DNA of 64,000 bases from Trichosphaerium sp. ATCC 40318 (Eukaryota > Discosea > Flabellinia > Trichosidae): NCBI GenBank assembly GCA_038496445.1, contig JALMLS010000322.1, positions 558,001-622,000 of the forward strand, written 5' to 3'. Below the pieces are notes generated by a model that had not been told where the DNA came from, did no database searches, and saw only the letters and a list, made by a program, of their open reading frames with translations. This document shows, piece by piece, positions 36,125-47,831 of the stretch; within the stretch, counting starts at the first letter, position 1; each line of letters starts with the position of its first letter. The translations under genes were made by a program, and so were the position numbers.

Positions 36125-39100
36125 ATGCACGAACCCGTTAATCAACCGCTTATTCAGGAGCGCTCTATTGTTATCGAGAACCTTCCCAGTCGCGTAACAA
36201 CACGCGCTGTACGGCATTTATGCGAAATTCGAAAACAGTTACCAGTCAAACAAATAAGACTCGTTGTGTGCGTAGCTACAATAGTATTAGCGCGAATTTT
36301 ACCACTAAGGATGTTCTGCGTGCTTTTCATTTACACTACATTTAGTAAACCGGAAGATCCTGAAACGCGCTATTGCTTTCTGGAGTTAGCTTCTGCGTCG
36401 TTGATTGACAAGGCCGTTGAAGAGTTGAGTGGTACGCGTTTATTTTATTTTATCATACATCGCTCACAAATGTATGTAAAGGCCAGTTTATACACCATTT
36501 ACACGTCAGCGTTGTGCGATGTACTGAAAGTGGAACCCCGGCGCCATTACCGCTGACAATAACCAACTTATCCAAGAGACAACAAATGACAAAGCTCCGC
36601 AGAGTTCTAGAAGGTACGTACCGTTTTGATCGAATTTAGAAAAAAAAACCCAACGAGATGAAGCGGTACTTCACCATCCGTAGCGTTCTATTAGCTTACA
36701 AACAACGTTACAGTTGTTCCGCCTCGTGCTTCACGTAGTAGAATTTAGCGTATACCCCTAAATTTCATTTCTGCTTCTCACGCATTTCTAGAAGCCAAAA
36801 TTGGCGTACTAGAACATTGGGTATTTCTTGAAGAGTTTGTAGTATTATACGAGGACAAAGATGATTTTAGACCTTTGAAATCAAAGTATAAAGATGTCCT
36901 AGTGTCCAAAGCTGTTATGGACTTATTGACAGACGTGAGTAAACAACAAAAAAAAATTTCTTTATCTGATAGCTCTGCTCCAAATCAACTTTCACGTGGT
37001 GTTTGTTTTCCTATCTTACGAAAAAAAATCTTACGCATCGAGTTTTTGGTATTTCTTCTCTTGTACTCTCATCACATCATTTACATTTATTTTAATAGCA
37101 TACCCTGGTTAAAAACTTAAGCTACACACAGCTTTGCAATATGTTAAAAGTATTGCGTATACTTGGTAGAATGCGTGAGTCATTTTTCTTTTTTCCTTTT
37201 TTTCTTTTTTGGATTATCAAGTTCGTTCGACTAAATTGACTTCTGAACCTAGCTGATAATGTGCAAACACTCAATAAGCGTGGATTAGAGTTTTTACTTA
37301 CAATTCTAAAGTTGTATGCTGTTAAGAACGTCATGGTACTTTCAGAAGCATGTGCAGCATTACAGAACTTTGCACTTGATGGTTAGTATTCTTTAAGAAT
37401 TTTTTTTGTTTTCTTTTATCTTGACAAGCACTCACGGAGACTTGTTGAGGTTTGATAACCACAATGCTAACAAAGGTTTTTGTAGAGCACAACAAAAAGA
37501 AAATAACAGATATGGGAGGCGTAGCACTCATTCAGACTTTTCTACAGCAGCATGCTTCGCATCCTGACTTGATTACAAAGTGTTGCGGTGTTTTAATGAA
37601 TCTAGCCATGCGTGGTACGTACATTAATATAAACACTAATACGCGCTTAACGTGTATTAAGTACCTATCCTATTATGTCTTTCTCAAATTGTTTTTTTTG
37701 TAGAGGGCAATAGAGAAGTAATAAAGGCGTGTATAACTCTTATCATTGATTCAATGAAATCGTTCATGCATATTTCTCCTCTGCAAAAAAATGCTTGTGG
37801 CGCAATTAGGAATATAGCTTTGAGTGGTATGTTTATTTGGGTAGAACGCCTTTAGTTCTAGAGTAAGACCATTTCGTTACTTTTCTCACTTGTTGTTATA
37901 AGATGCCAACAAAGAAATGGTCATTCAGCTTGGTGCTATACCTTTGATTATAACAGTAATGTTGATTCACTCAGATCACCCAGAAGTTCAAGGTATGTTT
38001 AACCAATCAGATTAAACCGTTGTCCTTATTCTTATCTTTAGCAAACGCTTGTGGATGCTTAGTTAACCTCTCAAGGAAGGGTATGTTATTTCGTTAATCT
38101 ACAAGGCGTGTGTTTACGTACAATTTAGACGATGATGCAAAGAGGAGTATTGCTGATTTTAAAGGCATTGATAGAGTTCTAGAAACTATGCGTAGTCATA
38201 AGGGAGTACCTGAAGTCCAAGAATCAGCTATAGCGTGCTTGAGAAACTTAGCTGTAAATGGTTAGTTACTCTTGTTTTTATGTTTTAGAGTGAAGCATTA
38301 AACATGTTATTAGACAGTAACATGGCTAAAATTGAGCAAACTGGTGGTATAGGCGTAATAGTGGGCATGATGGAGCGCCATAAGTGGCGTCCACACGTTC
38401 AAAAGAGCGCTTGTGGAGCACTTCTTAATCTAGCAATTAGACGTGAGTCATTTGTACGTTGATATTGCGTAACACCCATATTAGCGGCTAATAGACACGT
38501 TATTGCGGTGGCAGGAGGTATTGAGTGGATAATAAGTGCAATGGTATTTCGCGTAGTCGAAAGGGTTTACGTGCTAAAATATTTGCTCTAGAGAACGCAT
38601 AGTAATAGTGATGATATACAGCAACATGGTATTGGAGCCCTTAGGAACATAGCACTAAACAGTATGCCATGAACTCTTCTCTTAACTTTTTTTTTTTGGC
38701 TTTCGAGCTATTCGCGTCTAAGCTTTATTGTAGAGGATCTTACATTACGGATAGCTGACCAAGGTGGTATAGATGTTATTCTACAAACTATGGAGCGACA
38801 CAAGAAAAAAGTAGCTCTACAAGTCGATTCTTGTGCTGCACTGTGGAACCTTTGTGCTAACGGTATTTGTTTCTTATTGCTACGGATAACCTTACTTATC
38901 GTTACCTTAGATGCACTTCTGCCAATTGTAGGCCAAAAAGGAGGTATTTCTCAGATTATACAAGCTCTAGGTCTTCATTCTGATCACTATGACCTTTATT
39001 ACCTTGCAATTGGTGCACTCTCTTGTCTTGTGTCTCATGGTACTCATTTTTTTTTTTTGTTTTGGTTAATGTTACTTTTAAGAGGAAAACGTCAAGAGGA

Positions 39101-40916
39101 TTTTTGGTCGCCGTGCAGCTGGTCTACGTGCTATTTTAAGATGTTTAACTTTTTATCCCAACAAAGCATATACACGACATAACTCTCTCGAGTTGATAAA
39201 AACACTGTCTCGACGTACGACAAGCCAAACCTTAGTTTTTTTAAATATGATTCTACATTGTTTTTTTTAAACGATTTTTATAGCCGACTATGTACTGTCA
39301 ATACTCGAGTGCCAAACTATCTCTAGCTTGTATAATATTAAAAAAGATGATTTGGGCGACGATGTTCAATTGTACATAGATACCATGAGCAGCTTACGAA
39401 AAAGTACGTTCGTCTATTTTTATTTGAAAAAAAACCAACAAATTATTTTTAACAACGTGTAGTGGTTAAGTGTATTCCGAAATACGAGGTTATAAAGAGT
39501 AAAAACCAACAAAATCTATCCAAACATGAAATACAAGTGATTGCTGTGGAAATAGCAAACATGAGACGCCATGGTACAAAACAAAACACTTATAAAAATT
39601 TCTCATTTTTTTCTTCTTTTCTTTTTTTCAAAGAGAAACGCACGTGATATCACGAAGCATGTACTTTGTGCGGTTTTTTCGCAACTTAATATTGACTGCG
39701 TACTAGGTAAGGATGAACTTGACAATGTTGGTGTCAATGAACTTGTCCTGCATACTCTTATTGACAAGCAATGGTTGCTTCCGATTATTGAGTTATTGGC
39801 CTGTGAAGAAGAGAGGATGCATGCTTTTAGACTATTACTTGATTTGAAACAATATTTTTATCGTAACGATGATAGTGAAGATGATGAGTATGTATCTGTT
39901 CCAAAGAGTGTAAGAGATGCATATAATTTTACTCGTTTTTTGAACAACAAAAAAATGAGTGATGTAACGATACATGTTGTTAATGGTGAAGAGGAAACTT
40001 TATTTTATGGGTCAAGAGTTATATTATCAGCAGGATCAAAGTATTTTGAAACACTATTATTTGGTACGCACTCAAAGTCAAAAACCTCTTTTAAAAAAAA
40101 CCGCAGTTTATTTCAGTTTCAAATTCTTCACTTTCTTTTTCCCCCACCCATGAAACTCCTCGTTTTTTGCGAAATAAAACGTGGTGTTCCCGTCGGAGGG
40201 CAAAAACAAAAAAATAGAATTTGAACCAATTGACCAAACAAGTTATTCGTTCTTGCATTTTTTGCATTTCTCGTTATTGTTTTGGCTTGTCACACAAAAC
40301 TATTGCCTTGGCTAGTCTTATTTAGCTAATGAGAGTTACTTCTTTTCTAATATGCATTGTAGGTGGTAGTGGCGGAAGTTTTAAAGAAAGTCAAGAAAAC
40401 GATGTTACTATCCATGATATTGATCCACGTATTTTCTACAAAATTCTTGAATTTCTTTACAACCTTGAAACGAAAATAGATAATGAAGAAGATGTAATAG
40501 AACTACTTATACAAGCAGATAAATACCAACTAGAGAGACTACAACATTATTGCGAGTGGCTTCTTAAAAAGAGGTATTTAACAAGCTATAAAAAACTTGA
40601 TGGATATTTTCAACTTGCAACAAAGTTCAACTCAGATCGTCTTTTAAAGTTCTGTGCTGCTTATGTTATTGATAACTTTGAATCCACATTAAGCTACTTT
40701 GATAAAGATAAATCAAAGTCAAAAGCAATACTTAGTCTTATCAATGATGATGGTTTTTTGATTCATATTTTTGCTTATTTTAAAGGACAGTTTCAGAAAG
40801 TAGAGTTTTTAAAGAATACAGATAATATTACAGCAAGACCTATTAATCATATGATTGAATATGAAGCTGTACGTGTTGTAGATAGTTCAGATGACGAAGG
40901 TGGTTTTGAAGAATAA
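36125..40916 (+). CDS. RRM-like, armadillo-repeat and BTB-BACK protein
   Basis: Twenty-one exons: 36125-36267, 36346-36431, 36482-36613, 36792-36934, 37099-37174, 37253-37381, 37486-37614, 37704-37826, 37903-37992, 38042-38080, 38129-38260, 38314-38442, 38485-38543, 38592-38661, 38734-38862, 38911-39039, 39083-39214, 39284-39403, 39463-39573, 39707-40063, 40363-40916. They give 1003 residues. Residues 1-105 resemble an RNA-recognition fold (RSIVIENLPSRVTTRAVRHL ... YCFLELASASLIDKAVEEL). About ten armadillo repeats follow, each with N..KI...GGI and CGAL.NLA, many coded by one exon of about 129 bases. Residues from about 740 form a BTB domain (MSDVTIHVVNG, LSAGSKYFETLLFG), then BACK helices. 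BTB domains bind Cullin-3, so a ubiquitin adaptor or scaffold role is inferred. Confidence 0.85.
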
Positions 40917-41337
40917 AATTAATAATTAAAATGTATAATTTGTGTCAAACTTGTTTAAATGTGATCTTCATTGGAATGCGACTTACATGCTAGTCTTCAT
41001 CTGTGTGATGTGTCTCTGCGGTCCACTTTAAATAATCACCTTGCAGTTTAGTTTTAGCACATTGCCTCAATAAGTAATTCACCGGTATCAGACCTGCGTT
41101 CACCAGATTTTAAATGACTTGTAGTTGATTTTTTAATACACTTAGCAATATGAAAAGGTATCAAGGCACTCAAAACAGGACAACTGTTGCAGGGAAATAA
41201 AAATAAATCAAATATATTTGCCAGACTTGGCTGTGCTAAGTGCATTTTTTTTTAAGGGACTTGAATTGTTTTTGAAATGTTTACAACACAAACGAGTTTA
41301 TCTGTATCTGGGGAAACATATTTATTTGCTATTTACT
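40917..41337. other. Intergenic between convergent genes
   Basis: 3' flanks of the ARM-BTB gene and the MORN-variant gene. AT-rich; no gene supported. Confidence 0.45.
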
Positions 41338-41949
41338 CTAAACAATTGTACTATAACTAAACAATGGAGCTTTAGAATACCAATTCTTACTTTCTCCATT
41401 AAGTACGCCATTAGTGTAATTACACTGACGTTTCAATTGCCCATTTTCATACCAAACCTTTAGCTCTCCTTCTTGTTTACCATTTACATAGTTACATTTG
41501 ACCTTAAGTTGACCATTTGCAAACCAACGTTTGTATTCTCCTTCAATATGACCTTCAACATAGTAGCATTGATCAGCCAGCTGTCCATTTTCATGCCAAC
41601 GCTTACAATCTCCTTCCAGTTTATTATTTTTATAATGGCATTCTTTAAACACTTTACCATTATGGAATATTTTGTAGTCTCCTTCAAGCAAACCATTGAT
41701 GTAATTACTTTGAGATATCAAAAGCCCGTTCATATGATGCCATCTCTTAAACTCTCCTTGAGCTTTGCCATGCATCCAACATTGCTGTTGAAGAGTTTTT
41801 GAACTAACAGATTTTTGGTGTTTCAGCCATTTCCCGTGTTTATTCAGGTTAGTATCAAACCTCGTTGTTGTGGCTGTGTACTTTGATAAAAGGGGCCATT
41901 GGAAATACACTTTATTACTTAAATCGATAATATACAAGTGTAACTCCAC
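41338..41949 (-). CDS. F-box-like MORN-variant repeat protein, no ATG visible at its start
   Basis: One uninterrupted frame of about 203 codons. The N-terminal NLPVELHLYIIDLSNKVYFQ and WPLLSKYTATTTRFD correspond closely to the start of the gene at 47832, so it is a paralogue. Repeats of about 23 residues follow (EGDCKRWHENGQLADQCYYV, EGEYKRWFANGQLKVKCNYV). This is the MORN-variant (YwqK/MORN_2) type. The frame opens further upstream to a stop near 41988 but has no in-frame ATG at the position matching the paralogue, where GCT-ACC replaces it. Either a short 5' exon was missed or the start is lost and this is a decaying copy. Function unknown; membrane or protein contact is typical for MORN repeats. 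Confidence 0.6.
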   Translation of the reverse strand: MELHLYIIDLSNKVYFQWPLLSKYTATTTRFDTNLNKHGKWLKHQKSVSSKTLQQQCWMHGKAQGEFKRWHHMNGLLISQSNYINGLLEGDYKIFHNGKVFKECHYKNNKLEGDCKRWHENGQLADQCYYVEGHIEGEYKRWFANGQLKVKCNYVNGKQEGELKVWYENGQLKRQCNYTNGVLNGESKNWYSKAPLFSYSTIV

Positions 41950-42338
41950 TGGAAGGTTTAATAGGGTAGCAACAACAGATTTGAAGGTATTTTGCTATTT
42001 GTTGTTATTCGGATTAATAAAAACTATGTGCCTTGCGCTTTGTTGCCATTAACCGATACGTTTTAACAGGAATTGCGTTTGATACTTTTGCCACGTGATT
42101 TTTCAGAACGGCGTTGACATTCCAAAACAGTTTGCTTATTCCAAACTTTGTACCAAAAAGGGTTGACGGATTCTCCCTACTGGCAAAAATGTTTGCAGTA
42201 AACAAAATTGAACGTAAACGTATGATACTCTAACGTATCAAGAAACCTGTTCGGTCATCTAATATTTTCAGTCTTTCTTGCTGCTAATAAAGAATAATGC
42301 TAAGAGGATAGAAGTATGTTTATTGAGAAAACAAGGAA
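41950..42338. other. Intergenic
   Basis: No supported gene. A minus-strand open frame at 42014-42205 with an internal ATG has no domain. A CACGTG lies at about 42092. Confidence 0.4.
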
Positions 42339-43303
42339 TTAATCTTCAAGAAGAGAAGGGTCATTGAACATTTCCAAAGCTACGCCTAGTTTCTTCTTTC
42401 TATCTTTTGTAATAACGCGGACATAAGGTTTAAGCATCTTAGCAAAGTCATTGAGGTGCTTTTTACCAACTGCAAAGCAAGGAGTAGTCCCTAAAAATAC
42501 AGATGTGAGAAATGGCCTTAATTTACGGAGAAAAAAAAACGCCGAACAGTTCATACCTTTACCGTCAGGGTCACGTGCATAAAAGCGAACTTGATCCTTT
42601 GACGTTTTGTTAGATATTTTACCCATTGTCCATTGCTTATCTCCTCTTAATACGAGAGGAATACAATGATTAGGTCGCCCAATAGGTCCTATTTGAAACA
42701 GGTTTTAAAAAAATAGCAGTAAAAAAAAGCCATTAAAACATTCACTTTGTTGGCGCGTGTAATACACGTGTCTTATAGTATGATGAATCAACAGTACTGT
42801 GGTTGTTAATGTACCCAAAATGAGAGTGATTTAGCTGAAAAAAAAGTTTTATCGGGTTCACTGTATTTGATGCATCATGCAATACTTTTAGGTAAAAAAA
42901 CGCTATAAAAAGGGTTGTACCTTTAGATCCTTCGTAAAGAACCATAATAGCGTTTTTAATACGCGAGTCTTCTTTCATAACGTAAACCATTATAAAGCAA
43001 TCCTTTGGATTAGCTCTAGTAGCGGTTTTGAAGAGATGGAACGGCCTAAAAATGTCAGCAAACGGCGAGATTTTGTAGGCTTTTTTTATCAAAAGTTCCA
43101 AATACAAACACGAGGTTTACCAGTATCCAATAGGCGCGATAGTAGTTTCACACGTGTTTAACTCATCGATAATAGTGCTCAAGTCAGAAACAACGCCTCC
43201 AATGGCTTCTGGGCCAAAGTAGTGTCCTCTAATCTTAATTGCCTAAGAAACATAGTTAACGGGTTTAATATTTGTGTATTTTCTATCTTACGTTGTCGCT
43301 CAT
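42339..43303 (-). CDS. Conserved-looking protein of unknown function, 180 residues
   Basis: Five exons: 43292-43303, 43121-43242, 42921-43045, 42557-42688, 42339-42490. They give 180 residues; the first exon codes only MSDN. No domain recognised. The sequence is mixed alpha/beta with PKDCFIMVYVMKEDSR, NAIMVLYEGSKGPIGRPNHC and CFAVGKKHLNDFAKMLKPYV, suggesting a compact globular cytosolic or nuclear protein. The third intron is unusually long (232 bases) and contains an open stretch (42742-42840) that could be an alternative exon, but including it breaks the frame of the next exon. Confidence 0.6.
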
Positions 43304-44128
43304 GTTGAATATACCGTTTTTAAAAGCAGAGGATGGCACGAATTTCTTTGACTTAACTGCGTTGTTAGGCAGATTTATCGTTCGATGCTAGGGTGATTGA
43401 TTAGTTTGCAGCTAAGTAGATCAGTTCTGATAGGAAAAGATGAGATGATTTGAATGTGTAAGTACAACGTATGTTCAGTGCTTCAACATCTATTTACAAG
43501 TACAATCACGATTAACAACAACACCTAATTACGTATTTACGCAAGAGCATGACCACTTATGTTGGGTTAACTATTGTAATAAAAATCTTCAGAAGGTTAA
43601 AAAGTGATGCTACGAGAATGGCAGGAGAATACACGTTATGGGTTCCAGTAGTAGGTGAAAAGTGATACGCTATTTAAATACGGATACGTGAGGTGTTTAT
43701 GAGCAATGGCCGAAGAAGGAACGAACTTTAAGCGTAACGTTGTTATAAGAATGGAAGAGTTATAAGAGCGTATTACTGGGCGCAAAACCGTACTCCGGTA
43801 TGTTGTTTGCGAAGGTAGTCTTTTTTTTTATATTGCTGTTTTTTAGAGGCTGAGCGTAGTACTACTTTACGTTGTCGCGCTATTGTTATAATTTAGTTTT
43901 ATGCAGTTATTATTTACATGGTAGTATTTTGGTATGACAGCAGTGTTTGCGCCTTCGCGTTATGTAGTTTTAGATAACTCCACACTTTGCGTTACATAAA
44001 TTTTAATGGATTCTAAATAAGGGATTTCAGATAATTAGTAGCGCAAATGGTAAAAATAAAAGTAATTCATTGAAAAGATGTATATGTCATTTTGGTCATA
44101 AAAACGAAATAACACAAGATAACACATC
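43304..44128. other. Divergent intergenic region upstream of Ras
   Basis: About 825 bases without a supported gene between divergently transcribed genes. A-rich just before the Ras start. I looked for tRNA-like folds and saw none. Confidence 0.5.
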
Positions 44129-44704
44129 ATGACTAACTACAAAATTGTCGTATTTGGAGCTGGAGGTGTAGGCAAATCAGCACTTACAATACAACTATTA
44201 TACAACCACTTCGTATGGAATTACAACCCAACAATCGAAGACGGATACAGAAAAGTCGTAACTATTGATGATAAAATGGCTGTTCTTGATATCCTCGACA
44301 CTGCTGGCCAAGAAGAATACTCAGCTCTCAGAGACACATATATGCACAGTGCTGACGGCTTCATTCTTGTATACTCTATAACCGACAGTGTAAGCCTTAT
44401 CGAGCTAGAGCAATACATCAAACAAATTAAAAGAGCACGCGAACAAGATGTTCCTCCTTTTGTCATTGCTGGAAACAAGTGTGACTTGGATTACGATAGA
44501 GCAGTATCAACAGAAGAGGGACAAGAGTTTGCTGATCTTCATAACGCTCCGTTTTTTGAGACATCAGCAAAGACAAAAACAAATGTTGAAGAATCTTTTT
44601 ATGAAATAGTCCGCGAGATAAGACGACAACAAGAAACACAATTTACAAAAAGTAAGAAAAAAAGGAGGAGAAAGCTATCTATCACAAAATGTAAACTTGT
44701 ATAA
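44129..44704 (+). CDS. Ras-family small GTPase
   Basis: Single exon, 191 residues, numbered exactly like human Ras. G1 loop GAGGVGKS (10-17) keeps Gly12 and Gly13. Switch I has YNPTIEDGY (32-40) with Thr35. Switch II DTAGQEE (57-63) keeps Gln61. NKCD is at 116-119, and ETSAK is the G5 loop. The C-terminus has a lysine/arginine cluster (KSKKKRRRK) and a CAAX box CKLV, so it should be prenylated, probably geranylgeranylated, and membrane-held by charge. It is a GTP-driven switch in growth or motility signalling. It could also be Rap-like, but Gln61 and the effector loop favour Ras. The lack of introns is striking here. Confidence 0.96.
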   Translation: MTNYKIVVFGAGGVGKSALTIQLLYNHFVWNYNPTIEDGYRKVVTIDDKMAVLDILDTAGQEEYSALRDTYMHSADGFILVYSITDSVSLIELEQYIKQIKRAREQDVPPFVIAGNKCDLDYDRAVSTEEGQEFADLHNAPFFETSAKTKTNVEESFYEIVREIRRQQETQFTKSKKKRRRKLSITKCKLV

Positions 44705-45215
44705 AAGCCGTGACGAAAATGTATATACACAAAAATAACGATATCGCAACAATTGTACATATAATTGTATAAACCTGTATAAAGAAAAGAAAATGAAATA
44801 AACCTAAAAATAGCCAAACCAAATTGTTTAACGTTCTTGTAATCATCTTTTTCAATCTATTCTTTACTTGAGATGATCTACTGTGTACTTAATAGCATTC
44901 AAGCTATGTTCCAATGGCTAGTAGCAATAAAAACGTTGCACGTTTTATTACTACAGAAAAAATAGAGCAATTAACAAACAAGAAGCTTCTTGTACAACAT
45001 CATTTGTTTTTTCCATATTGTTTATCATCAAGTGACTATACTTTGTGACTTTAACCCTTTCAGCATGCTCTTGACAATCTCAATTGAGAGTACCACATGT
45101 GAAATGGGAAGAGCAAATAAGACAACACAATTCACTAGTAAAAAACATAGCAGAATAACAGTTAATTGAAGAGTTCGCTACTAATACATTTATTCAAAAC
45201 AAAAAGATAAACACA
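44705..45215. other. Intergenic between convergent Ras and YEATS-Sir2 genes
   Basis: 3' flanks. An AATAAA lies about 90 bases after the Ras stop. No gene supported. Confidence 0.5.
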
Positions 45216-47086
45216 TTATTTAGCGTTTGTATTTACAACAGGTAACTGAGGAAGTATACCTTTACAAGCACCTTCAATAAACCAAGTACCAAGACAATAA
45301 AGTTTTTGAAACTTTCCAAATTCTTGACTGCCTTCTCTTGTACATGGAAACTGTACTGTATAAACGACATCAGAGGATGAGCTATCCGGTGTATGTGTAA
45401 CATGGCCGTTAAATCCTTTACCAGGTCCAGCTGTAAGCGTAATTTTTGCTCCTTTTGATAAATCCCATTTAATCAAATTACTGCTCTTCTTTCCAGTGAC
45501 AGGATCATAAGGTACTTGAAATACATGCTTACGTCTCGTCTTTGCTTTCTCTGGTATATTTGGTGTATAAGGAACAGGGTTATATGGTAATTTCATCTCA
45601 ATGGCTAGTAGAAGCATAACTTCATCGATACTCGAGAAAATTCTAAGCGAAGCCAATTTATCAAGTTGTGTTCGTTGAAATCCAATGATAATAGCACCGA
45701 GACCCTTTCCTCTTTTAACGTATTTCTTGCCCGCGGTTTCAACCATACGATCGGCATTCATACCACAAAGACTTGTACCCAGTGTAAGTACAAGGTCTGC
45801 TTTTTGTTCTTCCTCTAACATCCATTGAAATAAATCGCCTCGAAGACTTCCAGTCATAGGAACAACAGGGTTTGACGGATCAAACCAAGCGCCATGGATT
45901 TCGTTTATAGCTTCTTGCGGGAATCCAGCCTTAAAAAATATTGTAAGAACATGATGAGGTGAAAGAGAAAACGAACAAAAAAAACGAGGCTCAGACAAAA
46001 TAAGAAGAAAAAAGTGAGAAAATCTCGCTTGTACTCACTTTCTGTGGTAATCCATCGTGGTTTTGTTGAACCCAATGTTTTAGGTAACCAGCTTTTGATA
46101 GTGCAGCAAGCGTATAATGCGCAAAGGTAGGTTCAGCATTCAATCCAGATTTTTTTTTAACTCGGAATTTTGCTTTGGTTCCAGTCGCAACTGACTGCTT
46201 TGACTGTGAAGCATAGTCATCAATACCACTTGCTGTAGATATACCAGCTCCTGTGTACGCCACACAATGCTTAGATTTCCTAAAAGAGGATCAGAGACGC
46301 CGAAAACAGCAAAGAATAAAGAAAACAATTCACGAAACGAACCTTAGCAAGCGAGCCATTTCCTTTACTTTCAGACGCAGTGTGATTGGATCTTCGCTAT
46401 ATTCATGCGCTTTCATCGATTTATAACCTTTTCTTGCCTCAACATCGCAAAAAGTCCTCAAAATAGGCGCATTCCATCCTTTGCCGTTTCCAAGATGTCC
46501 ATGCATGTAAATATCGTTGACATTCTCAACATCGTTCATTCTGCGTATACCTGCCTTTTTATCATCTCCAGACTTTGGCGACTCGATTTCCTAGCATTAG
46601 GCGTTAGACAGAGGTGAAACAGACAGAAAGCCTACGTACCATTTTATCATCAACTGCGAACTTCTCTGTGTGTCCATTGTTAGGATCAGAAAAGCTCAGC
46701 TCGTGTTTGAATACGTGTGAAGCTCCGTTTACATCTGTAATCTTAATATCGATCGTAAAGACACCCCACCCTACTCTCGTGACCTCATATGGCGCTGACA
46801 TGCATACAACGTTTCGTGGGGTGAATGTTGAGTGGAGCCCAAATTCAACCGCAGCAATAAGCTCCAGACTACTCTGTGGCTTTACATAGCATGTCCATTG
46901 GCTGTTTTTTGTATTTGGAACTGGTGTACATGTGTTTCCAATCAATACGTCTACACTACCACTCGCAAGATCGTCTCCAGGTACTTTTACGGGGTTTATA
47001 GATAATTGTTTAAAGTATTCTGCGAGAGCTGGGTTAACCTTTGCTACGTCTTTAGCAGTGAAGGGTAAATCGCCTGTTGTTGCCAT
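45216..47086 (-). CDS. YEATS-domain / Sir2-like deacylase fusion
   Basis: Four exons (46640-47086, 46343-46590, 46039-46279, 45216-45929), 549 residues. Residues 62-147 are a YEATS-type domain: AVEFGLHSTFTP (79-90) with His85 and Phe88, then VTRVGWGVFTIDIKI with GWG at 106-108. These positions line the acyl-lysine pocket of known YEATS readers. Residues 232-430 are Sir2-like: AYTGAGISTASGI binds NAD, QQNHDGLPQK includes Asn305 and Asp307, and EIHG has catalytic His324. LTLGTSLCGMNADRMV is the later NAD segment. The four zinc-binding cysteines normally found after the catalytic histidine are missing. The last 110 residues are beta-rich. One protein may therefore recognise and remove acyl groups from histones or other lysines. 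Confidence 0.88.
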
Positions 47087-47831
47087 GCTTGTTTGATTTG
47101 TTATTTCTTACCGCTGGTGCGAAAATAGGCTCGTTAAATGCATTCACTGATTTCCATTTCGATGATTTTTTTTATTGATTTTGTTCTCAGGAACATTGCT
47201 ATGAAGAGTCCATTTTAGCAACGTGTAATGATATCATGTGATTGAAAAAGAGATGTTCACTAACGTTAGAATGTTACAGTGAAACACGTCAGTTGTTTCT
47301 TTACTTTTATTTGTGTTCAGTTGTTTCATAATATGTGGCTATGTAGACGCAATGTTTGGTATCTAGTTTTACGTTAAGCGTTATGTGAGCCAGTGATTGG
47401 CATTGTCAACGTAAACCATATCTCGAAATCTACATGAACGTTGTAAAGTGCAGTTCCCGGGTTTGATATTCACTTTTCAAAGATAATTGTACGGAGTTGT
47501 CAAACTGTCTACATTGTACGTTTGTCACTTTTTCTTGAAGTGGAAACGTTTTGCGCAAACCGCTATCCACAGAGCATATTCTCCTTCGATGTGTGAAGCT
47601 AAAACGCAGACTTTAAAACGCTACAGTGACATTGACGATAATTTGTTAGATAAAATCAATCAACAGAAAACAACATATTTTTCACGATTACACAACCACA
47701 GCAACTACTCCTCGACATCAAGAATATCAAAATGGATCATCCACAATCAAAGAAGGTAATACAAATACTCTTCAACAGCTTTGTAGGTTTTTCTAATGAT
47801 TAATTAGCGTTGCAAAACACCCGACATTCGC
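47087..47831. other. Divergent intergenic region
   Basis: Between the YEATS-Sir2 gene and the MORN-variant gene. A 55-codon ATG frame at 47592-47759 is present but has no domain and does not splice in frame to the downstream gene. No other feature seen. Confidence 0.4.

Noticed and set aside
39574-39706. Reading straight through to code a Phe-rich stretch in the ARM-BTB gene
   Set aside because: A GTACAA donor and TACTAG acceptor remove it and join HG to KDELDNV in frame; the stretch is T-rich intron sequence.
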